A DNA stretch of 32,665 nt from Burkholderiales bacterium (lineage in GTDB: Bacteria; Pseudomonadota; Gammaproteobacteria; Burkholderiales; Burkholderiaceae_C): positions 1 through 32,665 of the forward strand of contig JAGWTP010000041.1 in assembly GCA_028868895.1 (NCBI GenBank), read 5' to 3'. How positions within the stretch are numbered: the first letter of the stretch is position 1; each line of letters begins with the position of its first letter. Positions 11,249-18,924 of this stretch are shown here, in pieces. A program made the translations under genes and the position numbers. Under the pieces are notes generated by a model. That model was not told the origin of the DNA. It did not search any database and was given only the letters and a program-made list of their open reading frames with translations.

Positions 11249-12340
11249 TTGGACGCAACCGCCAAATCCACCACCCCGGCCGCCGCTCTCAACACCGAGA
11301 AAGCCAAGGCGTTGCAAGCCGCACTGGCGCAGATCGAAAAGCAGTTCGGCAAAGGAACAATCATGCGCCTGGGCGAAGGCGAGGTGATCGAAGACATCGA
11401 GGTCGTCTCCACCGGCTCGCTCGGCCTGGACATGGCACTCGGCGTAGGTGGCCTGCCGCGCGGCCGGGTCGTCGAGATCTACGGCCCCGAGTCGAGCGGC
11501 AAGACCACGCTCACGCTGCAGGTCATCGCCGAGATGCAGCGTGTGGGCGGCACGTGCGCCTTCATCGACGCGGAGCACGCGCTCGACATCGGCTACGCGC
11601 AAAAGCTCGGCGTCAATCTGCAAGAGTTGCTGATCAGCCAGCCCGACACCGGCGAGCAGGCGCTCGAGATCGTCGATGCGCTGGTGCGCTCGGCCTCGGT
11701 CGATCTGGTCGTCATCGACTCGGTCGCCGCGCTCACACCCAAGGCCGAAATCGAAGGCGAAATGGGCGATTCGCTGCCCGGCCTTCAGGCGCGGCTCATG
11801 AGTCAGGCGCTGCGCAAGCTCACCGGCAGCATCAAGCGCACCAACACGATGGTGATCTTCATCAACCAGATCCGCATGAAGATCGGCGTGATGTTCGGCT
11901 CCCCCGAAACCACCACCGGCGGCAACGCGCTGAAGTTCTACGCCTCGGTGCGCCTGGACATCCGGCGCATCGGCTCGATCAAGAAGGGCGAAGAAGTCAT
12001 CGGCAACGAGACCAAGGTCAAGGTCGTCAAGAACAAGGTCTCGCCGCCGTTCAAGACCGCCGAGTTCGACATCCTCTATGGCGCCGGCATCAGCCGCGAA
12101 GGCGAGGTCATCGACATGGGCGTGGAGCACAAGGTGCTCGAGAAGAGCGGCTCCTGGTACGCCTACAACGGCGAGAAGATCGGCCAGGGCAAGGACAACG
12201 CCCGCGAGTTCCTGAAAGAGAACCCCGACCTGGCCTTCGAGATCGAGAACAAGGTGCGCGAAGCCGCCGGCATCCGGCTGCTGCCGGGGGCTGGCGCGCC
12301 GGATGCGAAGCCGGCGAAGCTGAAGGTCGTCAAAGAGTAG
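11249..12340 (+). CDS. recA: RecA recombinase / SOS co-protease
   Basis: RecA forms nucleoprotein filaments for homologous recombination and triggers LexA self-cleavage. The 363-residue product has the N-terminal oligomerisation helix ([17 protein letters not shown]), Walker A GPESSGKT, Walker [14 protein letters not shown]-binding loops L1 (EIEGEMGDS) and L2 ([13 protein letters not shown]), and a C-terminal domain ending in a Lys/Glu tail. Translation starts at TTG 11249, supported by AGGAGA five bases upstream and by DATAKST as a plausible N-terminus. The LexA-type box upstream indicates SOS control. recX follows 9 bases after the stop. Confidence 0.97.
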   Translation: MDATAKSTTPAAALNTEKAKALQAALAQIEKQFGKGTIMRLGEGEVIEDIEVVSTGSLGLDMALGVGGLPRGRVVEIYGPESSGKTTLTLQVIAEMQRVGGTCAFIDAEHALDIGYAQKLGVNLQELLISQPDTGEQALEIVDALVRSASVDLVVIDSVAALTPKAEIEGEMGDSLPGLQARLMSQALRKLTGSIKRTNTMVIFINQIRMKIGVMFGSPETTTGGNALKFYASVRLDIRRIGSIKKGEEVIGNETKVKVVKNKVSPPFKTAEFDILYGAGISREGEVIDMGVEHKVLEKSGSWYAYNGEKIGQGKDNAREFLKENPDLAFEIENKVREAAGIRLLPGAGAPDAKPAKLKVVKE

Positions 12341-12349
12341 TTTGCCGCC

Positions 12350-12931
12350 GTGGGTTCGGGGCCGAAGCCACCACGGTCGTTGAAGGCGCGCGCGCTGCAA
12401 TGGCTGGCGCAGCGCGAGCACAGCCGCACCGAGTTGCGGCGCAAGCTGATGCGACTTGCGGTGGCCGAGCTTGCATTGGCGGAGAGTGCGGTGATCGCAA
12501 GCGCGGCGCCGTGCGCGCGAGCCACGGCGCCGGGCACGGCCCGTGTCGATGGCGAGCAGGCGGCGCCGCAACCGCCCGAACCGGCGGCCCGGGTCGACGC
12601 ACTGCTCGACTGGCTCGAAGCGCACCAATACCTGTCGCAGGACCGCTTCGTCGAGTCGCGGGTGCACGCCCGGCTCGCCCGCTTCGGCAATCTGCGCATC
12701 TGCCAGGAACTCAAGCAGCACCATGTCGCACTGCCAGCCGACGCGGCGCGCGAACTCGCCGACACCGAACTGCAGCGCGCCCGCGCGGTGCGACAGCGCA
12801 AGTTCGCCGAGCCGCCGGTAAGTGCCGCCGAGCGCGCGCGGCAAGGGCGCTTTCTGGCCGGGCGCGGGTTCTCGCCTGAAGTGATCCAGCGGGTGCTGCG
12901 CGAGCCGGCCCCCGCCTCGGACGACGCCTAG
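12350..12931 (+). CDS. recX: RecX, regulator of RecA
   Basis: RecX binds the RecA filament groove and limits its activity. The 193-residue product has the RecX three-helix repeats: an N-terminal repeat (ALQWLAQREHSRTELRRKL), a second (ALLDWLEAHQYLSQDRFVES) and the C-terminal part (QGRFLAGRGFSPEVIQRVL). Between the first and second repeats, about residues 38-80, it carries an Ala/Pro-rich insert of about 40 residues that compact RecX proteins lack. The start is a GTG at 12350, nine bases after recA, with no good Shine-Dalgarno, so coupling to recA translation is likely. Confidence 0.92.
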   Translation: MGSGPKPPRSLKARALQWLAQREHSRTELRRKLMRLAVAELALAESAVIASAAPCARATAPGTARVDGEQAAPQPPEPAARVDALLDWLEAHQYLSQDRFVESRVHARLARFGNLRICQELKQHHVALPADAARELADTELQRARAVRQRKFAEPPVSAAERARQGRFLAGRGFSPEVIQRVLREPAPASDDA

Positions 12932-13263
12932 GGCGCCTGCGATGCCCTCGCGCCGCATTTGCGCCGCGATTGAGCGAGCCGCCCTCGAGTCGTTCTCTCA
13001 AACAAATGTGGCTTCGCCACTGTGCTGGACCCCTCCGGGGGGCGGGAACGCGGAAGACATTGCCTGGGGGCACTCTCAAGCCGCCACGGCCTTACTCGAA
13101 CCCCCGGCGATTGCCGCTCGGCCCGCCCCCGAACGTGACACCGATGGTGCAGAGCAGCATGCTACATTCACCGGCTGTTTTGCAGACCCGGTGGCCTCGT
13201 CGTTCGACCGGGCCGCGCCCGACACGCTGCAGTTCCGATCCACGCCACATCGCGCCCCCACCG
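12932..13263. other. 332-bp gap between recX and the DUF2889 gene
   Basis: No gene is supported here. An open frame runs into the DUF2889 gene from about 12970, but its upstream part is low-complexity and unlike the family. The gap holds two tandem short hairpins at 13008-13040 and presumably the promoter of the next gene; no confident -35/-10 pair was found. Confidence 0.5.
13008..13040. repeat. Two tandem short hairpins (REP-like candidate)
   Basis: GTGGC-TTC-GCCAC (13008-13020) is followed nine bases on by CCCC-TCC-GGGG (13030-13040). Similar paired GC-rich mini-palindromes are scattered between genes in Burkholderiales genomes. Only this copy is in the window, so its repeat status is inferred. 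Confidence 0.45.
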
Positions 13264-13869
13264 ATGGCCCTGCCGACCGCCGCCAGCGAGCGCCAGCTCA
13301 AGCACCGCCGCAGCATCGACGTGCTGATCTACGCGCGCGGCGACGGACTATGGGACGTGGACGCGCACATCACCGATGTGCGCACCCACGCCACCCACAT
13401 GGCCACGGGCTTGCTGCCCGCCGGCGCGCCGATCCATGACATGCTGCTGCGCGTGGTGGTCGATGAGCGCTTCAACATCGTCGCGGCCGGCGCGCAAACC
13501 CTGGCGATGCCCTACCCGGGCGAGTGCGACAACCACGGTGACGTCTACGCCCGCCTGGTCGGCCTGAACCTGATGCGCGGCTTTCGCCAGGCCGTCAAGG
13601 AACGGCTCGGCGGTGTGCAGGGTTGCACCCACCTTACCGAGTTGACGCAGGTGCTTCCCACCGCGGTGGTGCAGGCCTTCGCCGGCGAGGTGATCGATAC
13701 CCGCGGTGCGGGTGAGCACAGCCAGCAGCCGTTCCAGATCGACCGTTGCCACGCGTTGCGCGCCGACGGCCAGGCCGTCAGGACGTACTACCCGCGCTGG
13801 TATCGGCCTCCCGAGAACAGCACCCTTGCACATTCGCTGTCCAGTGACACCGCCGCCTCCGAAACCTGA
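13264..13869 (+). CDS. DUF2889 family protein, function unknown
   Basis: The 201-residue product has the marks of DUF2889: an N-terminal strand region with [13 protein letters not shown], a middle part with [24 protein letters not shown], and the conserved Cys-His motif GCTHLTEL, which suggests a metal or cofactor site. No signal peptide or membrane segment is seen. The start at ATG 13264 was chosen because family similarity begins shortly after it; an upstream in-frame ATG at 13144 would add an unconserved stretch. It lies 18 bases before sucC on the same strand and could share its transcript. No biochemical role is established for the family as far as I know. Confidence 0.85.
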   Translation: MALPTAASERQLKHRRSIDVLIYARGDGLWDVDAHITDVRTHATHMATGLLPAGAPIHDMLLRVVVDERFNIVAAGAQTLAMPYPGECDNHGDVYARLVGLNLMRGFRQAVKERLGGVQGCTHLTELTQVLPTAVVQAFAGEVIDTRGAGEHSQQPFQIDRCHALRADGQAVRTYYPRWYRPPENSTLAHSLSSDTAASET

Positions 13870-13887
13870 AAGCCCAAGAGACCCACC

Positions 13888-15051
13888 ATGAAGATCCACG
13901 AGTACCAAGGCAAGGAAATTCTGCGCGAATTCGGCGTGCCGGTGCCGCGAGGCTACCCCGCGTTCAGCGTGCTCGAAGCCACCGAGGCAGCGCAGAAGCT
14001 CGGTGGCCCGGTCTGGGTGGTGAAGGCGCAGATCCACGCCGGCGGCCGCGGCAAGGGCGGCGGCGTCAAGCTCGCGCGCTCGCTCGACGAGGTCAAGAAG
14101 CTCGCCGGCGAGATCCTCGGCATGCAGCTCAAGACCCACCAGACCGGCCCCGAGGGCCAGAAGGTGCGCCGCCTGCTGATCGAGGACGGCGCCGACATCA
14201 AGAAGGAGTATTACGTCGCCGCGGTGACCGACCGCGCCACCCAGCGGGTGGCGATCATGGCCAGCAGCGAAGGCGGCATGGACATCGAGGAAGTGGCCCA
14301 CGCCACACCGGAGAAAATCCTGAAGGTCTTCGTCGACCCGGCGGTCGGCCTGACCGATGCGCAGGGGCTCGAGCTGGCCAACGGCATCGGCGTGCCCGCC
14401 GCCAGCCAGGCGCAGGCGATCGACGTGCTCAAGAAGCTCTACCAGTGCTACATGGACACCGACTGCTCGCTGGCCGAGATCAACCCGCTGATCCTCGAAG
14501 GCAACGGCAACATCAAGGCGCTCGACGCGAAGTTCAACTTCGACCCGAATGCGCTGTTCCGCCACCCCGAAATCGTCGCCTACCGCGACCTCGACGAAGA
14601 AGACCCGGCCGAGATCGAAGCCAGCAAGTTCGACCTTGCCTACATCCAGCTCGACGGCAACATCGGTTGTCTCGTCAACGGCGCCGGCCTGGCGATGGCG
14701 ACGATGGACACCATCAAGCTGTTCGGCGGCGAGCCGGCGAACTTTCTCGACGTCGGCGGTGGCGCCACCGCCGAGAAGGTCACCGAGGCCTTCAAGATCA
14801 TGCTCGGCAACCCGAAGGTCGAGGCGATCCTGGTCAACATCTTCGGCGGCATCATGCGCTGCGACACCATCGCCGAAGGCGTGATCGCCGCGTGCAAGGC
14901 CGTCAACCTGAACGTGCCGCTGGTCGTGCGCATGAAGGGAACGAACGAGGACCTCGGCAAGAAGATGCTGAAGGATTCGGGCGTGGCCGTCATCACCGCC
15001 GAATCGATGGCCGACGCCGCCAAGGCCGTGATGGCCGCGCTCGCCAAGTAG
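13888..15051 (+). CDS. sucC: Succinyl-CoA synthetase, beta subunit
   Basis: SucC carries the nucleotide-binding ATP-grasp domain of the TCA-cycle enzyme that converts succinyl-CoA to succinate with formation of ATP or GTP. The 387-residue product has the ATP-grasp start [20 protein letters not shown], the [16 protein letters not shown] loop, the metal/nucleotide segment [11 protein letters not shown], and the C-terminal CoA-ligase domain ([23 protein letters not shown]). Length is standard. sucD follows after 43 bases, and the pair ends in a set of hairpins. Confidence 0.98.
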   Translation: MKIHEYQGKEILREFGVPVPRGYPAFSVLEATEAAQKLGGPVWVVKAQIHAGGRGKGGGVKLARSLDEVKKLAGEILGMQLKTHQTGPEGQKVRRLLIEDGADIKKEYYVAAVTDRATQRVAIMASSEGGMDIEEVAHATPEKILKVFVDPAVGLTDAQGLELANGIGVPAASQAQAIDVLKKLYQCYMDTDCSLAEINPLILEGNGNIKALDAKFNFDPNALFRHPEIVAYRDLDEEDPAEIEASKFDLAYIQLDGNIGCLVNGAGLAMATMDTIKLFGGEPANFLDVGGGATAEKVTEAFKIMLGNPKVEAILVNIFGGIMRCDTIAEGVIAACKAVNLNVPLVVRMKGTNEDLGKKMLKDSGVAVITAESMADAAKAVMAALAK

Positions 15052-15094
15052 CCGCGCACTGCCGACGACGCACCCAAGGAACACGGGAATACAC

Positions 15095-15988
15095 ATGAGC
15101 ATCCTGATCGACAAGAACACCTTGGTCATCACCCAGGGCATCACCGGCAAGACGGGCCAGTTCCACACCCGCATGTGCCGCGCCTACGCGAACGGCAAGA
15201 ACTGCTTCGTCGCCGGCGTGAACCCGAAGAAGGCCGGCGAAGACTTCGAAGGCATCCCGATCTACGCCAACGTGAGCGAGGCGGCCAAGGCCACCGGCGC
15301 CACCGTGAGCGTGATCTACGTGCCGCCGGCCGGCGCCGCGGCGGCGATTCTGGAGGCCGTCGAGGCCGACCTCGACCTGGCGATCTGCATCACCGAGGGC
15401 ATCCCCGTCAAGGACATGCTGCTGGTGCGCAACCGCATGAAGGCCAAGGAAGCCGCGGGCGGCAAGAAGACCCTGCTGCTCGGCCCCAACTGCCCCGGCC
15501 TGATTACGCCCGACCAGATCAAGATCGGCATCATGCCCGGCCACATCCACAAGGCCGGGCGCGTCGGCGTGGTCTCGCGCTCGGGCACGCTGACCTACGA
15601 AGCGGTGGCGCAACTCACCGAACTGGGCATCGGCCAAAGCAGCGCGGTGGGCATCGGCGGCGACCCGATCAACGGGCTGAAGCACATCGACATCATGCGG
15701 CTCTTCAACGACGACCCGAACACCGACGCGGTGATCATGATCGGCGAGATCGGCGGCCCCGATGAAGCCGACGCGGCACGCTGGTGCCAGAAGAACATGA
15801 AGAAGCCGATCGTCGGTTTCATCGCCGGCGTGACCGCGCCGGCCGGCAAGCGCATGGGCCACGCCGGCGCGCTGATCTCGGGTGGCGCCGACACGGCCGA
15901 CGCCAAGCTCGCGGTGATGGAGGAGTGCGGCTTCACCGTCACACGCAATCCGTCGGAGATGGGCCGGATGCTCAAGAGCCTGCTGTAG
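15095..15988 (+). CDS. sucD: Succinyl-CoA synthetase, alpha subunit
   Basis: SucD binds CoA and carries the phospho-histidine that passes phosphate to the nucleotide on SucC. The 297-residue product has the Rossmann CoA-binding domain ([22 protein letters not shown]) and the active-site His256 in [14 protein letters not shown]. The [10 protein letters not shown] motif around residue 130 is also intact. Length is standard. The start follows a weak GGAA-type site upstream of ATG 15095. Confidence 0.98.
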   Translation: MSILIDKNTLVITQGITGKTGQFHTRMCRAYANGKNCFVAGVNPKKAGEDFEGIPIYANVSEAAKATGATVSVIYVPPAGAAAAILEAVEADLDLAICITEGIPVKDMLLVRNRMKAKEAAGGKKTLLLGPNCPGLITPDQIKIGIMPGHIHKAGRVGVVSRSGTLTYEAVAQLTELGIGQSSAVGIGGDPINGLKHIDIMRLFNDDPNTDAVIMIGEIGGPDEADAARWCQKNMKKPIVGFIAGVTAPAGKRMGHAGALISGGADTADAKLAVMEECGFTVTRNPSEMGRMLKSLL

Positions 15989-16079
15989 CCGACGCGCCCG
16001 GCAGTCGGCAACGCGTGGCGATCGCCGCGCTGGCCGCCACGCGTTGCGGAGGTCGAGCCCGCCGCCGGCGGCGGGCTCG
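15988..16079 (+). terminator. Three tandem hairpins after sucD
   Basis: Hairpin 1: GCCGAC (15988-15993) with GTCGGC (16004-16009), starting on the sucD stop. Hairpin 2: GCAACGCGTGGCG (16008-16020) with its perfect complement at 16035-16047, 14-base loop. Hairpin 3: a perfect 26-base palindrome at 16054-16079 (CGAGCCCGCCGCC and its complement). None has a U-run, so they may act as a mRNA 3' stabiliser or a non-canonical terminator. Confidence 0.65.
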
Positions 16080-16149
16080 CTGCGAAGGCTGTGCTAACGT
16101 GTTTTCGTCATGAGCCGCGCCCCCTTGTCGACCGAATGCCGCGCCGCGC

Positions 16150-16155
16150 GGAGGT
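16150..16155 (+). promoter_or_regulatory. Strong ribosome binding site (GGAGGT) for the Ser/Thr kinase
   Basis: GGAGGT lies 4 bases before ATG 16160 and 7 before ATG 16163. It decides the start against the upstream in-frame GTG at 16091 and ATG at about 16136, which lack such a site. Confidence 0.7.
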
Positions 16156-16159
16156 GGCG

Positions 16160-17329
16160 ATGATGCCGCCGCATGAGTCGGCGTTCGAGTGGCTCGCGGC
16201 CGCGTTGCTGGTCGTGGTCGCGTTTGTTTCGGGGTGGCTGTTGGGGTCGCGCGGTCGGCGGACGAATCCAGGGCAGCCGGTGGCGAACGCCGCCCGCGCG
16301 CAACCGCGCGAGCCCACGCGCGCGTCGAGCCTGACGCAAGCCTCTTCAACGGCGCCAAGCGTGCCCGCCGCGAAGGCCGAAGACCCGCTGCGCCCCGACC
16401 GCGCCACGCTCGGGCGCTACCGCATCGAGCGCGCGCTCGGCCGCGGCTCGATGGGCACGGTCTACCTCGGCCACGATCCGCAGATCGGCCGGGCGGTGGC
16501 GATCAAGACGATGGCGCTGAGCCGCGAATTCGAAGGCAGCGAACTGGTCGAGGCGCGCGCGCGATTTTTCCGCGAGGCCGAGATGGCCGGACGCCTGCAG
16601 CACCGCGACATCGTCACGATCTTCGATGCCAGCGAGGACCAGGGTCTGGCCTTCATCACGATGGAGTACGTGAACGGCCACGACCTGCTGCGCCACACGC
16701 TGCCCGGCGAGTTGCTGCCGGTACCGCAGGTGCTGCGCACGCTGGCGCGGGTGGCGCTGGCGCTCGCCCATGCGCACACCCAGGGGGTGGTGCACCGTGA
16801 CGTGAAGCCGGCCAACGTGATGATCGATCCGGCGACGGATGCGGTGAAGGTCACCGACTTCGGCATCGCGAGCATCACCGATGCCTGTCGCACCCGCACC
16901 GGGCTGGTGTTGGGCACGCCGTCTTTCATGTCGCCCGAGCAACTGGCCGGGCGGCGCGCCGACGGCCGCAGCGATCTGTACTCGCTGGGCGTGATGCTGT
17001 TCCAGTTGCTCACTGGCGCACTGCCGCACCGCTCCGACTCGATGGCACAGCTGCTCTACCTGATCGCCAACGAGACCGCACCCGACGTGCGCACGCTGCG
17101 CCCGGAGCTGCCCGAGGCGTTGGCCAACGTGGTGGCGCTCGCCCTCGAAAAGCGGCCCGAGGTGCGTTACGCCGACGGCCGCCAGATGGCCGACGACCTG
17201 CTCGCGGTGGCACAGGCGCTCGATGCGCACCCCCCCGAAACGGGCGTGCCCCAGGCCCCCGAGTCCGCGCGGTTCGAGGCCACCGTGGGGTTCGTGCGCA
17301 CCGATCCGAGGCACAATGCCGGGCACTGA
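16160..17329 (+). CDS. Membrane-anchored Hanks-type Ser/Thr protein kinase
   Basis: This is an eukaryotic-like protein kinase. The 389-residue protein begins with one membrane helix (about 10-28), then a Pro/Ala/Ser/Thr-rich linker to about residue 85, then the kinase domain: Gly-loop GRGSMGTVYLG (94-104), Lys116 in VAIK, catalytic HRDVKPAN with Asp214, DFG at 233-235, and SPEQ as the APE-like end of the activation loop. The loop holds several Thr residues (TRTG, GTPS) suited to autophosphorylation. Unlike PknB, where the kinase precedes the membrane helix, here the helix is N-terminal and no extracytoplasmic sensor follows. The start is 16160 or 16163. The PP2C gene follows after 11 bases, giving writer and eraser in one operon. 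Confidence 0.94.
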   Translation: MMPPHESAFEWLAAALLVVVAFVSGWLLGSRGRRTNPGQPVANAARAQPREPTRASSLTQASSTAPSVPAAKAEDPLRPDRATLGRYRIERALGRGSMGTVYLGHDPQIGRAVAIKTMALSREFEGSELVEARARFFREAEMAGRLQHRDIVTIFDASEDQGLAFITMEYVNGHDLLRHTLPGELLPVPQVLRTLARVALALAHAHTQGVVHRDVKPANVMIDPATDAVKVTDFGIASITDACRTRTGLVLGTPSFMSPEQLAGRRADGRSDLYSLGVMLFQLLTGALPHRSDSMAQLLYLIANETAPDVRTLRPELPEALANVVALALEKRPEVRYADGRQMADDLLAVAQALDAHPPETGVPQAPESARFEATVGFVRTDPRHNAGH

Positions 17330-17340
17330 TCAGAGCTCTC

Positions 17341-18144
17341 ATGCCTGCACACGCCTCGTCCATGACCCTCGAGTTCTTCTGCGCCACCGACACCGGCCGG
17401 GCGCGCAACAACAACGAGGACTCGGTGGCGGTGGACGAATCAACCGCGCTGGTCGTGCTGGCCGACGGCATGGGCGGCTACAACGCCGGCGAAGTCGCCA
17501 GCGGCATGGCCACCTCGTTCATCCGCTCCGAACTCGGGCGCTGGTTGTCCGAAGCCTCCGAGAACGCCACCGACACCGACGTGCGCCGGGCAATGGACAT
17601 CTGCGTCGACAACGCCAACCGCGCGATCTTCAACGCCGCCAATTCCAACCCGCAATACGCCGGCATGGGCACGACGCTGGTGGTGGGCGTGTTCCGCGAA
17701 GCCCGCCTGCTGATGGGCCACGTCGGCGACTCGCGCGCCTACCGGTTGCGCGCCTCGCGGCTGAGCCAGATCACCCACGACCACTCGCTGCTGCAGGAGC
17801 AGATCGACTCCGGCCTCATCACCCCCGAGCAGGCAGCGTTCTCGGCCAACAAGAACCTGGTCACGCGGGCGGTCGGGGTCGAAGACACGGTGCTGCTCGA
17901 AACCCACCTGCACGACGTGCTGCCGGGCGACACCTACCTGCTATGCTCCGACGGCCTTTCCGACATGCTCGACGATGAAAGCATCGCGCAGTTGCTGATG
18001 GGCTCCGAAACCTTGTCCGAAGCCGCCGGCGCGCTGATCGACGCCGCCAACGATGCCGGCGGCAAGGATAATATTTCGGTGGTTCTGGCGCGCGTGCGCG
18101 GCCACACCGCCGCGTCGCGGTCGTGGTGGCCGTTTCGCCGCTGA
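17341..18144 (+). CDS. PP2C-family Ser/Thr protein phosphatase
   Basis: This metal-dependent phosphatase should reverse the action of the adjacent kinase. The 267-residue single-domain protein has all PP2C motifs: NNNEDS (23-28), ADGMGG with Asp42, GMGTTLVV, GHVGDSRAYR with Asp130, CSDGLSD with Asp204, and GGKDNISVV with Asp243. No signal peptide; the C-terminus ends in a basic/aromatic WWPFRR. The start is ATG 17341, or ATG 17362, which would remove seven residues that are not part of the fold; neither has a strong Shine-Dalgarno. The next gene, encoding an FHA protein, follows after 74 bases. Confidence 0.95.
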   Translation: MPAHASSMTLEFFCATDTGRARNNNEDSVAVDESTALVVLADGMGGYNAGEVASGMATSFIRSELGRWLSEASENATDTDVRRAMDICVDNANRAIFNAANSNPQYAGMGTTLVVGVFREARLLMGHVGDSRAYRLRASRLSQITHDHSLLQEQIDSGLITPEQAAFSANKNLVTRAVGVEDTVLLETHLHDVLPGDTYLLCSDGLSDMLDDESIAQLLMGSETLSEAAGALIDAANDAGGKDNISVVLARVRGHTAASRSWWPFRR

Positions 18145-18218
18145 CCCCACGCCGGGCAAAGGCCGAACGAGCGAAGACTTAGAGACGGACAAGACTGAGA
18201 GACAAGAGGTCAACAAGC

Positions 18219-18887
18219 ATGGGCAAGCTGGTCGTATCGCTGGATGGTGTGGTGATCAAGGAAGTGCAGATCACCAAGGACAAGACCACGCTCGGCCGCC
18301 GGCCCTACAACGACATCGTGATCGACAACCTCGCGGTCAGCGGCGAGCACGCCGTGCTGCAGATGGTGGGCGCCGACGTCTTCATCGAAGACCTCAACAG
18401 CACGAACGGCACGTACATCAACGGCAAGGCCGTCAAGAAGCAGCTGCTCAGCCACAACGACACGGTCGAGATCGGCAAGTACAAGATCAAGTTCATCGTC
18501 GACGACGGTACCGACTACGAGAAGACGATGATCATGAAGCCCGGCTCGCAGCAGGCGGCGGCGCCGGGGCGCGGCCCGAACAGCGGCTTCGGCGCGTCCG
18601 GCTTCGGTTCGCTCGGCGCCTCCACCACGCCGGCCTCGATCCGCGTGCTCAACGGCGCCGCGGCGGGCCGCGAGGTGGCGCTCACCAAGGTCGTCACCAC
18701 CGTCGGCAAGCCCGGCGTTCAGGTGGCTTCGATCACCAAGCGCCCGGGCGGCTATGTGCTCGCCCATGTCGAAGGCGCGCTGCAGCCCAGCGTCAACGGC
18801 AACCCGGTGGTCGGCGAAACCGTGCACCTGAAGAACGGCGACGTGATCGAACTCGCCGGCACGCAGATGCAGTTCGTGCAGGCCTGA
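18219..18887 (+). CDS. FHA-domain protein with a second, degenerate FHA-like half
   Basis: FHA domains bind phosphothreonine peptides, so this is the likely reader of the kinase encoded two genes upstream. The 222-residue protein has an intact N-terminal FHA (about 1-95) with GR at 26-27, Ser41 and His44 (SGEH), and NSTNGTYING at 60-69. A linker follows with DYEKTMIMK (Thr103 is a possible phospho-site) and a Gly/Ser-rich stretch to about 138. The C-terminal half (140-222) has the same strand pattern ending LKNGDVIELAGTQMQF, but with GK instead of GR and no SxxH, so it probably does not bind phosphothreonine. No membrane segment is seen. Confidence 0.9.
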   Translation: MGKLVVSLDGVVIKEVQITKDKTTLGRRPYNDIVIDNLAVSGEHAVLQMVGADVFIEDLNSTNGTYINGKAVKKQLLSHNDTVEIGKYKIKFIVDDGTDYEKTMIMKPGSQQAAAPGRGPNSGFGASGFGSLGASTTPASIRVLNGAAAGREVALTKVVTTVGKPGVQVASITKRPGGYVLAHVEGALQPSVNGNPVVGETVHLKNGDVIELAGTQMQFVQA

Positions 18888-18924
18888 CTCCGGCGCGACG
18901 CGGCTCGCTCGAGTCGCCGCGGCC

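Noticed and set aside
13144-13263. Upstream ATG for the DUF2889 protein
   Set aside because: The extra 40 residues are unlike the family and lie in a GC-skewed non-coding stretch. The start at 13264 fits better, although it lacks a clear ribosome binding site.
16091-16159. GTG start giving the kinase 23 more residues
   Set aside because: It has no ribosome binding site, while GGAGGT precedes ATG 16160/16163.
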